A stretch of DNA of 43,999 nt from an uncultured Dokdonia sp. (lineage in GTDB: Bacteria > Bacteroidota > Bacteroidia > Flavobacteriales > Flavobacteriaceae): NCBI GenBank assembly GCA_913060645.1, contig CAJXSW010000011.1, positions 1 through 43,999 of the forward strand, in the 5' to 3' direction. Both the position numbers and the translations under genes were made by a program. The notes beneath the pieces are model-generated. The model was not told where the DNA came from, did not search any database, and saw only the letters and a program-made list of their open reading frames with translations. Each line of letters begins with the position of its first letter. Position 1 is the first letter of the stretch. Shown here piece after piece: positions 1-7,980 of the stretch.

Positions 1-48
1 TCTACACTATCCTCTTCGTCGGCAGCGTCAGATGTGTATAAGAGACAG
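1..48 (+). other. Nextera adapter with i5 index (not genomic)
   Basis: The sequence reads as the tail of the Illumina i5 primer (TCTACAC), the 8-base index TATCCTCT, TCGTCGGCAGCGTC, and the transposon mosaic end AGATGTGTATAAGAGACAG. Genomic sequence begins at base 49. The same 48 bases occur inverted at the other end of the contig. Confidence 0.98.
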
Positions 49-1943
49 ATACAAAGGACTTTCAGAAATCACTTTTTGAAGAAATGAAAGGTCGTATTAA
101 AGAAGATGATTCGTCGGTACCTTATAAGCACAATGGTTTCTGGTATTACCGTCGTTTTGAGACGGGAAAAGACTATCCACTATATTGTAGAAAAGAAGCT
201 ACCTTGGATAGTGAAGAGATTATTGTATTTGATAATAATAAAATGGCAGAAGGGCATTCTTATTTTAGTCAAGCTAGTTATGCCGTATCTGAGGATAATA
301 TGATTGCTGCTTTTGGGATAGACACGGTAAGTAGAAGGCAATATACAATCAGGTTTAAAAATCTTAAGACTGGAGAAATTTATCCAGCTGAAATCAAAAA
401 CACCACTGGAGGCGCTGTTTGGTCAAATGATAATAAAACGGTTTATTATTCTAGAAAAGACGCAGAAACCCTGAGATCTAATCAAATATTTAAGCACACC
501 TTAGGAACAGATCCTAGCCAAGACGAACTTGTTTATCAAGAAAATGACGAGACGTTTTATACCTATGTTTTTAAATCTAAGTCTAAGGATTACATTATGA
601 TAGGTTGTGACAGTACGATGACGAGTGAATTTCGCTTTGCATCTGCAGCAGAAGGTACTACAGATTTTAAGGTTTTTCAAGAACGTACAAGAGGGCTGGA
701 GTACGCAGTATCTCATTATGACGATTCTTTTTATATACAGACTAATAAAGATAAGGCGACCAACTTTAAACTCATGAAAACGCCAGTATCTGCTACTGGA
801 ATGGAAAATTGGGTAGACATAATCCCTCATCGAGATGATACCTTGCTAGAAGATGTAGAGATTTTTAAGGATTTTCTTGTGGTAAGTGAGCGTAGCAATG
901 GTTTGAATAAGATACACATCAAGCGATGGGATAATTCAGAAAGCTATTATTTGCCTTTTGATAATGAAACATACGACGCTTATCCTACCACAAATATCGA
1001 TTTTGATACTCAGATTTTACGATATGCTTATAATGCGCTTAATACACCTGCGTCTGTTATAGATTTTGATATGGTCACTCAAGAAAAAGTGGTCCTTAAA
1101 GAGCAAGAGGTATTAGGCGGAAACTTTGATAAAGATAATTATAACATGGAGCGCATCTGGACAACAGCTCAAGATGGAGTTAAGGTTCCAGTATCTATAA
1201 TCTACCACAAAGACACACAACTAGATGGTACAGCTCCTTTGTTACAGTATGCCTATGGAAGTTACGGTAGTACTACAGATCCTTCTTTCTCAACAATAAG
1301 ATTATCTCTTTTAGATCGTGGTTTTATTTATGCCATCGCACACGTAAGAGGAGGTGAGTATTTAGGAAGAAAGTGGTATGAGGATGGAAAGTTGCTCAAG
1401 AAAAGAAATACGTTCACAGATTTTATTGATGTTTCAAAACATTTGATAAGTAACTCTTACACTTCGGCTAGTCATTTATATGCTTACGGAGGTTCGGCAG
1501 GAGGATTATTGATGGGTGCAATTGTAAACATGGCGCCAGAGCTTTATAATGGAATTATTGCGGCAGTCCCTTTTGTAGACGTTGTGACAACCATGCTTGA
1601 CGATACCATTCCGCTTACCACAGGTGAGTATGATGAGTGGGGCAATCCTAATGAAAAGGAGTCCTATGAGTATATGAAGAGCTACAGTCCTTATGATAAC
1701 GCTTTCGCGAAAGCGTACCCAAATATATTTGTTACCACAGGATACCATGATAGTCAAGTGCAATATTGGGAACCTGCAAAGTGGGTAGCGAGACTAAGAG
1801 AAACGAATCAAGCTGATACAAAAATCATGTTTCATTGTAATATGGATGCAGGTCATGGTGGTGCTTCTGGACGTTTTGAAGCATTAAAAGAAATCGCCGA
1901 AGATTATGCCTTTTTACTTGACTTAGAGTCTATTACTCAGTAA
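49..1943 (+). CDS. S9 family peptidase, oligopeptidase B-like (5' truncated)
   Basis: Serine oligopeptidase of the prolyl-oligopeptidase clan, expected to cleave short peptides, probably after basic residues if it is a true oligopeptidase B. The first Met in frame is at 84, but the open frame runs on upstream through family-like residues (..FEEMKGRIKEDDSSVPY) into the adapter, so the real N-terminus, perhaps 50 residues, is missing. The N-terminal two thirds fits the beta-propeller. The C-terminal alpha/beta-hydrolase domain shows the full triad: nucleophile in GGSAGG (Ser471 counted from Met84), Asp556 in GYHDSQV and His591 in AGHGG. A copy of the repeated palindrome encodes residues 540-544 (AFAKA). 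The family assignment is firm; the exact substrate is not. Confidence 0.9.
1699..1716. repeat. Iterated palindrome copy 1 (in S9 peptidase)
   Basis: Perfect 18-bp palindrome ACGCTTTCGCGAAAGCGT. It lies inside the S9 peptidase gene and is read as Ala-Phe-Ala-Lys-Ala, at a place where homologues also have an Ala/Lys-rich stretch before the conserved YPN. Confidence 0.9.
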
Positions 1944-2015
1944 GTGGGTAACACGCTGTTTATAACTGTATGATATTGAACTAGTGTAGAGGAAACACGT
2001 TCCATATTTTTATGT

Positions 2016-2023
2016 TACTTTTG
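2016..2023 (+). promoter_or_regulatory. Bacteroidota -7 element upstream of the capA-like gene
   Basis: TACTTTTG matches the Bacteroidota -7 consensus TAnnTTTG exactly and lies 53 nt before the ATG at 2077. No convincing TTG -33 box is visible at the expected spacing, so this is a candidate only. Confidence 0.4.
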
Positions 2024-2076
2024 CTCTGTTTTGCACGTCTGTTTTTTAGGATTGTGCAGCGCTTTAACCAAGATAT

Positions 2077-3117
2077 ATGAATAAGGATTTAAACGTGTAT
2101 GATAACGTGTTACAACTAGTAGGCAACACACCACTCATCAAGTTAAATAAAATTACAGAAGGTTTTGAAGGTCAGTTTTACGCAAAGGTAGAGGCTTTTA
2201 ACCCGGGACACTCATCAAAAGATCGTATTGCTCTTCACATTATAGAAGAGGCAGAACGTACAGGAGTTCTTAAACCTGGTGACACTATTATTGAAACTAC
2301 ATCTGGAAACACTGGATTTAGTATCGCAATGGTAAGTATTATTAAAGGGTATGAATGTATTCTTGCAGTAAGCTCAAAATCATCACCAGACAAGATTGAT
2401 GCTTTAAAAGCGATGGGAGCAAAGGTGTATGTATGTCCTGCAAATGTAAAGGCAGACGACCCGAGATCTTATTATAGTGTGGCAAAGCGTTTACATGAAG
2501 AAAATAAGGGTTCTGTATATATCAATCAGTATTTTAATGAGTTGAATATAGACGCTCACTTTAACACTACAGGACCAGAAATCTGGAATCAAACAGAAGG
2601 TAACATTACACACTTAATTGCTTGTAGTGGAACTGGAGGTACTATATCTGGTACTGCACGTTTTTTAAAGCAACAAAATCCAGCAATAAAAATTATAGGT
2701 ATAGATGCTTATGGATCTGTGATTCAAAAGTATCATCAAACCCGTGAGTTTGACGCAGCAGAAATTTATCCGTACCGTATAGAAGGGCTAGGGAAAAACT
2801 TAATACCCTCTGCAACAGATTTTGATGCAATAGATAAGTTTGAAAAAGTAAGTGATCAAGAGAGTGCTCACAGTGCGAGAGAAATTGCTACTACAGAAGG
2901 TCTTTTTGTAGGATATACAAGTGGTGCTGCTATTCAAGGGGTAAAACAACTTGCTGCGCAAGGGGAGTTTGACGAGAATAGCAAGGTGGTGGTTATTTTT
3001 CCAGATCACGGAAGTCGCTATATGAGTAAAGTGTTTTCTGATAAGTGGATGAATGATCAAGGTTTTTTTGATAGTCAAAATGAAGAGACTGTAGCAACTA
3101 TAGAATACATCAAATAA
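2077..3117 (+). CDS. capA: PLP-dependent cysteate synthase-like (cysteine synthase/CBS family)
   Basis: Fold-type II PLP enzyme of the cysteine synthase / cystathionine beta-synthase family, 346 residues without a CBS regulatory domain. Visible motifs are the PLP lysine in SSKDR (Lys48), the substrate loop TSGNTG (75-80), the phosphate-binding SGTGGT (184-189) and a late TSGAA. The next gene is an alpha-oxoamine synthase. This pairing matches the described capnine pathway, in which CapA makes L-cysteate from O-phosphoserine and sulfite and CapB acylates it. The symbol therefore rests on family plus neighbour; from sequence alone an ordinary O-acetylserine sulfhydrylase or CBS remains possible. 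It has its own terminator at 3143, so the two genes are probably separate transcripts. Confidence 0.72.
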   Translation: MNKDLNVYDNVLQLVGNTPLIKLNKITEGFEGQFYAKVEAFNPGHSSKDRIALHIIEEAERTGVLKPGDTIIETTSGNTGFSIAMVSIIKGYECILAVSSKSSPDKIDALKAMGAKVYVCPANVKADDPRSYYSVAKRLHEENKGSVYINQYFNELNIDAHFNTTGPEIWNQTEGNITHLIACSGTGGTISGTARFLKQQNPAIKIIGIDAYGSVIQKYHQTREFDAAEIYPYRIEGLGKNLIPSATDFDAIDKFEKVSDQESAHSAREIATTEGLFVGYTSGAAIQGVKQLAAQGEFDENSKVVVIFPDHGSRYMSKVFSDKWMNDQGFFDSQNEETVATIEYIK

Positions 3118-3142
3118 ACGTCTAAAATATTACGTATATTTA

Positions 3143-3168
3143 AGCTCCTACCTATGTAGGAGCTTTTT
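3143..3168 (+). terminator. Intrinsic terminator after the capA-like gene
   Basis: Perfect 9-bp stem AGCTCCTAC / GTAGGAGCT with a 4-nt loop (CTAT), followed by a T run. It begins 26 nt after the stop codon. Confidence 0.8.
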
Positions 3169-3202
3169 GATTTTTGGCATCATATTACAATTGTTTTTGT
3201 AT

Positions 3203-3233
3203 TTGTTCAAAATATCAAAAATGTGTACTTTTG
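3203..3233 (+). promoter_or_regulatory. Bacteroidota promoter of the capB-like gene
   Basis: A -33-like TTG at 3203-3205 is followed after 20 nt by TACTTTTG at 3226-3233, an exact TAnnTTTG -7 element. The first ATG downstream is at 3256, giving a short leader. The promoter also shows that a GTG at 3223, just before the -7 box, cannot be the start codon. Confidence 0.65.
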
Positions 3234-3255
3234 CACCTGTTTTCAAAACAAGTAT

Positions 3256-4515
3256 ATGAGAGATTTATTTGATAAAATTTACAAGGATAAGGGGCCATTA
3301 GGTAAATGGGCTTCAGTGGCAGAGGGATACTTTGTTTTTCCTAAACTAGAAGGACCTATTTCTAACCGAATGAAGTTCCAAGGAAAGGAAGTAATTACAT
3401 GGAGTGTAAATGATTATTTAGGTCTTGCAAATCGTCCAGAAATACGTGAGGTAGATGCGCAAGCAGCAGCAGATTATGGTGCGGCTTACCCTATGGGTGC
3501 TCGTATGATGTCTGGTCATACTTCATTGCATGAACAACTACAAAATGAGTGTGCGGAGTTTGTACAAAAAGAAGCTGCCTATCTTTTAAACTTTGGATAC
3601 CAAGGTATCATGTCTACTATTGATGCATTAGTAGGTAAAGATGATATTATCGTATATGACGTAGATACTCACGCTTGTATTATAGACGGTGTTCGTTTGC
3701 ATATGGGTAAACGTTTTACCTACAAGCATAACGATATGGCAAGTATCGAAAAGAATCTTGAGCGTGCTACTAAAATGGCAGAGCAAACAGGAGGAGGAAT
3801 TCTTGTGATTTCTGAAGGTGTTTTTGGAATGCGCGGAGAACAAGGGAAGCTTAAAGAAATAGTAGCCCTTAAGAAAAAATTTAACTTCCGTTTACTTGTT
3901 GATGATGCACATGGTTTTGGAACTTTAGGAGCAACGGGAGCAGGAGCAGGAGAAGAACAAGGAGTACAAGATGATATTGATGTGTATTTTGCAACATTTG
4001 CAAAGTCTATGGCATCTACAGGAGCTTTTATTGCGGGAGATCAAGAAATCATTGATTACTTAAAATATAACCTAAGATCACAAATGTTTGCAAAGTCATT
4101 GCAAATGCAACTTGTGGTAGGAGCACTTAAACGTCTTGATATGTTACGCACAATGCCAGAACTTCGTGAGAAGTTATGGGAGAATGTAAATGCACTTCAA
4201 GGTGGTCTTAAAGATAGAGGTTTTGATATAGGGACTACACAGTCATGTGTAACTCCTGTATATCTCAAAGGAAGCGTACCAGAAGCAATGGCGCTTGTAA
4301 AAGATCTACGTGAGAACCACGGAGTATTTTGTTCTATCGTAGTGTATCCAGTGATTCCTAAAGGACTTATTTTACTTAGAATGATACCTACAGCGTCACA
4401 TACACTTACAGATGTAGAAGAGACTCTAAATGCCTTTGAAGCAATTCGTGAGCGATTAGATAATGGAACTTATAAAAGACTTTCTGCTAAAGTAGCAGAA
4501 GCTTTTGGAGCATAA
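3256..4515 (+). CDS. capB: Alpha-oxoamine synthase, cysteate/serine fatty-acyltransferase-like
   Basis: Fold-type I PLP enzyme of the alpha-oxoamine synthase family (serine palmitoyltransferase, KBL, BioF), 419 residues from the chosen start. Key features are DDAHG (216-220), with the Asp and His that hold PLP, and the Schiff-base lysine in FAKSMASTGAF (Lys250). The reaction would be decarboxylative condensation of an amino acid with a fatty acyl thioester. Next to a cysteate-synthase-like gene, the likely product is 3-dehydrocapnine, the precursor of capnine, an outer-membrane sulfonolipid linked to gliding. Alternatives are serine palmitoyltransferase or glycine C-acetyltransferase. The start at 3256 is chosen because the upstream in-frame GTG (3223) overlaps the promoter. 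Confidence 0.75.
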   Translation: MRDLFDKIYKDKGPLGKWASVAEGYFVFPKLEGPISNRMKFQGKEVITWSVNDYLGLANRPEIREVDAQAAADYGAAYPMGARMMSGHTSLHEQLQNECAEFVQKEAAYLLNFGYQGIMSTIDALVGKDDIIVYDVDTHACIIDGVRLHMGKRFTYKHNDMASIEKNLERATKMAEQTGGGILVISEGVFGMRGEQGKLKEIVALKKKFNFRLLVDDAHGFGTLGATGAGAGEEQGVQDDIDVYFATFAKSMASTGAFIAGDQEIIDYLKYNLRSQMFAKSLQMQLVVGALKRLDMLRTMPELREKLWENVNALQGGLKDRGFDIGTTQSCVTPVYLKGSVPEAMALVKDLRENHGVFCSIVVYPVIPKGLILLRMIPTASHTLTDVEETLNAFEAIRERLDNGTYKRLSAKVAEAFGA

Positions 4516-4533
4516 AACTCCACTATATACTTT

Positions 4534-4576
4534 AAAAAATAAGCCGTTACTTTTAAAAAGTAACGGCTTATTTTTT
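4534..4576. terminator. Bidirectional terminator between capB-like gene and mscS-like gene
   Basis: Long stem AAGCCGTTACTTTT / AAAAGTAACGGCTT flanked by A6 on the left and T6 on the right, placed between two convergent genes. It can serve both strands. Confidence 0.88.
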
Positions 4577-4590
4577 ACACTACTTAAAAT

Positions 4591-5478
4591 CTATTCTTGA
4601 CTATCATTAGATGAAGCCATTTGCAATTTATTATCAAATTGTAATGTTCTAATAGGGAATGGGATATTAACATCATTGGCATCAAAAGCTTTCTTTATAG
4701 CTAGCATTCCTTGGTGCTTGGCAGTTAGTTTTTGCTTTCCATTTACACAATCAACCCAGTATCTACATATAAAGTCAATTGAACTTCCTCCAAAGGCAGT
4801 GTAGAAAAATTCTACCTCCTCCTTGTCACCTTCTTGAGGAAATTTACTTGAGATGGTATCCTTAGTTAGTTTTTCTACCATTTCCAAGTCAGACTCATAA
4901 CCTACACCACATTCTATAATGATGCGCATACGATCTGTAACCGAATAATTTTTCATCGGGTTATCAGTAATCGTTTTATTTGGTATTACAACAATATTAT
5001 TATCTGGCTCTCTTATACTAAAGTTGTTAAGCTTAATATCCTCTATAAAACCTACATATCCACTAGTTTCTATCCAGTCTCCTATATTAACTCTTTTTCT
5101 AAAAGATAATATGATCCCCGCAATTCCATTTGCTAGGGCACCTTGTAAGGCCAGACCTATAACAAGACCAGAAACTCCTGCTCCAGCAATTAAGGTATTT
5201 AATGTTTTGTCTAAATTCAATACACCTAAGGCGAGAAATATACCTACAAGTACTACAAATACAGCGAGGGCTCTACCTATGAGTTTTGTGATAGATTGTT
5301 GTGGTACGTATCGCTTTACAATCTTTTGAGAGTATTTATTTACAAATCTCGATACGAAGTAAGCAATAAGTAATACTAGAAGAGCGACTCCTAAGTTTGG
5401 TAAGTTTCTTATAAAAGCTTCAACCCATCCCCAGAGTTTTTCTGAGAGATTATTTAGTGATTCAGTAATCTTATCCAT
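4591..5478 (-). CDS. Small-conductance mechanosensitive channel (MscS family)
   Basis: Pressure-gated inner-membrane channel, 295 residues, close to the 286 of E. coli MscS. Three hydrophobic segments lie in the first 130 residues. The third is the pore helix, with the Gly/Ala-rich pattern of the family (GVSGLVIGLALQGALANGIA), followed by the beta domain (VNIGDWIE) and the alpha/beta cage. The last 15 residues are a short polar tail. The gene is convergent with the capB-like gene. The 161-nt upstream gap carries palindrome copy 2. No clear TAnnTTTG promoter was found. Confidence 0.93.
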   Translation of the reverse strand: MDKITESLNNLSEKLWGWVEAFIRNLPNLGVALLVLLIAYFVSRFVNKYSQKIVKRYVPQQSITKLIGRALAVFVVLVGIFLALGVLNLDKTLNTLIAGAGVSGLVIGLALQGALANGIAGIILSFRKRVNIGDWIETSGYVGFIEDIKLNNFSIREPDNNIVVIPNKTITDNPMKNYSVTDRMRIIIECGVGYESDLEMVEKLTKDTISSKFPQEGDKEEVEFFYTAFGGSSIDFICRYWVDCVNGKQKLTAKHQGMLAIKKAFDANDVNIPFPIRTLQFDNKLQMASSNDSQE

Positions 5479-5600
5479 GTCTTTTTTTTAGTTGGATTTC
5501 AATTTACTTCTGCTTGTTGGCGTTCACAAGGGCTTTAACCATCATTAACGCCTGTAGTAAGATATTTTGAGTAAATATTAAGAAGTAATGTGGGAATGTT

Positions 5601-5618
5601 ACGCTTTCGCGAAAGCGT
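5601..5618. repeat. Iterated palindrome copy 2 (intergenic)
   Basis: Perfect 18-bp palindrome ACGCTTTCGCGAAAGCGT between the start of the mscS-like gene and the stop of the EEP gene, both on the minus strand. It has no loop and no T run of its own, so a terminator role is unlikely. Confidence 0.9.
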
Positions 5619-5639
5619 GAAAAAACAATAATCCGCCGC

Positions 5640-6695
5640 TTAATGATTTTGTGAAGCTCTAGCCGAAAGAATCCCATCGCCTATTATCTCCTGAATATTT
5701 TCCTTGTCCTCTGTAGTAATTTTAGGATTTGCAACATCAATATTTACCATAGGAAATGCTATATTATAGTACATAGCAAAATGATCTGAACCAAAATATG
5801 CCAGTCTTTTCATGTTTGTTACATGAAGATCTTTTGAATAAAATAAATGGTCAAGAGGGAATCTGAGTAACCAGTAATTTGCATGAAAGGACGGATAGAG
5901 ACCACGACCTACGCGCGGGTCTAGATATCCTGTGATTTTGCTAAAAAGTCTAGAAGTCTTAGACCACACCACATCATTGAGATCGCCGCAAACTACGGTT
6001 GCGTCCTTAGATTCTCTGCATTGCTTACCTACGAGCATCAACTCGGCATCACGTTCTTTTGAAGTTTCGTTTTCTGATGGACTAGGAGGAGCAGGGTGTA
6101 TTGCTATAAGATTAAAAGGCTGGTCTGCATATGTTATCTCACAATGTATGGATGGAATGTCCTTTTCTACAAGATATTTAATCTCTGATGATTGAAACGG
6201 AATTTTTGAGTACACATGCATTCCATAAAAATTATCTAGTGTAGCTTTTACGGTGTGAGTATACTCTGGAAAAGCTTGAGATATTTCTTTATCCCACTTT
6301 TGATCAGACTCCATGGTGATAAATATATGAGGATTGCTCTCCTTTATGATAGTTATAAATTTATCGTAGTTCGTGTTAGTCTGTAATACATTTGCGGTAA
6401 CGAGTGTGAGCTGTTCTTTATGGAACTCTGCCTTAGGCTTGCGTCTGTGATAAAAAGGTGTGTAAGGTCTAATGAGCCATAATTGAAATAAAAGAACCGC
6501 TATCATCACAGCGATAAATACTATGTGTGTCACAGTGAAGACCTCCCAAGATATAAATGCAACTCCCAACAAAAGTAGCTGGATAACTACTGTTTGAATT
6601 CTCACAAAATCAAAAAAGCGTATGCTCCAGTGTGTCGCCGGAAGCAAGGGGAGTAGTGGCCCTATGATAAATATTGAGAATAGTAGTAGTAACAT
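5640..6695 (-). CDS. Membrane-anchored endonuclease/exonuclease/phosphatase family protein
   Basis: 351 residues. Three hydrophobic helices occupy about residues 1-75, followed by a soluble EEP (DNase I-like) domain. EEP motifs are visible: TANVLQ with the first Asn, METDQ with the metal Glu, AIHPAPP, CGDLNDV (the GDxN motif), PLDHLFY and a final SDHFAMYY. The real substrate (nucleic acid, inositol phosphate or lipid head group) cannot be read from sequence. It is clearly paralogous to the gene at 21072-22172, sharing topology and the PRVGRG / WPLDHLF-type blocks. The last 40 residues form a polar extension. Confidence 0.85.
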   Translation of the reverse strand: MLLLLFSIFIIGPLLPLLPATHWSIRFFDFVRIQTVVIQLLLLGVAFISWEVFTVTHIVFIAVMIAVLLFQLWLIRPYTPFYHRRKPKAEFHKEQLTLVTANVLQTNTNYDKFITIIKESNPHIFITMESDQKWDKEISQAFPEYTHTVKATLDNFYGMHVYSKIPFQSSEIKYLVEKDIPSIHCEITYADQPFNLIAIHPAPPSPSENETSKERDAELMLVGKQCRESKDATVVCGDLNDVVWSKTSRLFSKITGYLDPRVGRGLYPSFHANYWLLRFPLDHLFYSKDLHVTNMKRLAYFGSDHFAMYYNIAFPMVNIDVANPKITTEDKENIQEIIGDGILSARASQNH

Positions 6696-6708
6696 TATAG
6701 TAAATGTA

Positions 6709-6739
6709 AAAAAGCATCGCGATAGGAGCGATGCTTTTT
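6709..6739 (-). terminator. Terminator after the TlpA-like gene
   Basis: Stem AAAAAGCATCGC / GCGATGCTTTTT with a 7-nt loop. On the minus strand it follows the TlpA-like stop and ends in a T run. The A/T tracts on both sides would let it work in either direction. Confidence 0.8.
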
Positions 6740-6762
6740 AGAATTGTTTGTGAAGAATAAAA

Positions 6763-7899
6763 CTAAATTTCTCCTAGGAGCTCTTTCATTTTTGCTCCTA
6801 GTGCAGGACCTCTTAGATCTTTTGCTATAATAACGCCATTTTCATCTAGTAAAAATGTCGCAGGTATTGCTCGTACTCCATAACTTCTAGGGATAGGATC
6901 CTGCCAAAACTGTAAGTTTGAAACATGATACCAGTCCATTTTATCTTTTTCTATGGCCTGTAGCCATCTTTCTTTTTGGTCTGGTCTATCAAGAGATACA
7001 CTTATAATATTAAGACCTTTGTCATGATATTGATTATACACATTTACAACATTAGGATTTTCCATACGGCAAGGGCGACACCATGAAGCCCAAAAGTCAA
7101 TGATTGTGTATTTGCCTAAAGTCTCTGAGAGTGAAAGTTCTTTACCTTCTGGAGTTTTTGCGGTAAACTCAGGAGCTTTATTTCCTATACTGGCAAGTCC
7201 GCTAGCGATACGTTGTGACTTGAGTTGTGCGATATAGTTTTCTACACTTTCTCCCACAGTAGAGTTTTGAATATCCTCAGAAAGACTATTATAATATGCT
7301 TCGGACTCTTCAATTTTCAAGACTTTCTCATTTATTAAGTCAGATAGTGCGATTACGGAGACCATTTTGTCAGTATTTTTCTCAACTACTGCTTTTTTAT
7401 CGGTAATAAATTGCGTGTCCATGGCTGCTATTTGGTCACGTATAATGTTTACCTTAATTCCATCTGTTTCTCTCTGTGCCTTTTGCATGTCTTGAATGAG
7501 CTGTTGTCTCTTTTTGTTAGTCTGCATAGCAGTCTTACGATAATTATTAAACAACTCATTTTCTATACTACCTGTGACTAAAGAGCTAGATAAGCTATCT
7601 TTGTACAGAGTTAGAGTAAGTGGTTGCTCATCTTTTACAAGCAAAAGTTGGCTAGTAGCTGTAGCTTCACTTAGTATTAATAAACCAGTTCCTTCTGTTA
7701 TAGCTTTTGTAAAAGTGAATTTACCAGCATTTACAACGGCAGTGTCTAAAGGAATACGTTTATTATTAGGCCCTAATTCCTCTAAGATAAGTGACGTACC
7801 ATCAGCCATACCAGCAGCGGTACCTTTTATAGGAGTACTATTATTATCTCCACAGGAGAATAAAGAGAATAAAATTACAAGAATTAGTAATTGTTTCAT
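6763..7899 (-). CDS. TlpA-like thiol-disulfide oxidoreductase lipoprotein (DUF4369 N-domain)
   Basis: 378 residues. A lipoprotein signal peptide with lipobox LFSC (Cys16) is followed by a beta-rich DUF4369-type domain (about 20-130), a helical charged linker (130-230) and a C-terminal thioredoxin/AhpC-TSA domain. The redox motif is WCRPC (around residues 272-276) and the cis-Pro region is AIPATF. Proteins of this build are envelope reductases or resilience factors common in Bacteroidota. It is likely periplasmic and lipid-anchored. A TAnnTTTG element lies just upstream on the minus strand, and the gene is divergent from the large GAF gene. The partner substrate is unknown. Confidence 0.9.
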   Translation of the reverse strand: MKQLLILVILFSLFSCGDNNSTPIKGTAAGMADGTSLILEELGPNNKRIPLDTAVVNAGKFTFTKAITEGTGLLILSEATATSQLLLVKDEQPLTLTLYKDSLSSSLVTGSIENELFNNYRKTAMQTNKKRQQLIQDMQKAQRETDGIKVNIIRDQIAAMDTQFITDKKAVVEKNTDKMVSVIALSDLINEKVLKIEESEAYYNSLSEDIQNSTVGESVENYIAQLKSQRIASGLASIGNKAPEFTAKTPEGKELSLSETLGKYTIIDFWASWCRPCRMENPNVVNVYNQYHDKGLNIISVSLDRPDQKERWLQAIEKDKMDWYHVSNLQFWQDPIPRSYGVRAIPATFLLDENGVIIAKDLRGPALGAKMKELLGEI

Positions 7900-7920
7900 G
7901 AGATCATATTTTTATAAGAA

Positions 7921-7928
7921 CAAAAATA
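7921..7928 (-). promoter_or_regulatory. -7 element upstream of the TlpA-like gene
   Basis: On the minus strand this reads TATTTTTG, an exact TAnnTTTG match, 21 nt before the start codon. No good -33 TTG is seen. Confidence 0.42.
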
Positions 7929-7980
7929 AGGTTTACAGTTATTAATAAAGAAGAGAAGAGGAGTTTTGAAGACCCATTTT

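Noticed and set aside
3223-3255. GTG start that would add 11 residues to the capB-like protein
   Set aside because: It overlaps the exact TACTTTTG -7 promoter element, and the added residues (Cys/Phe-rich) do not look like the family.
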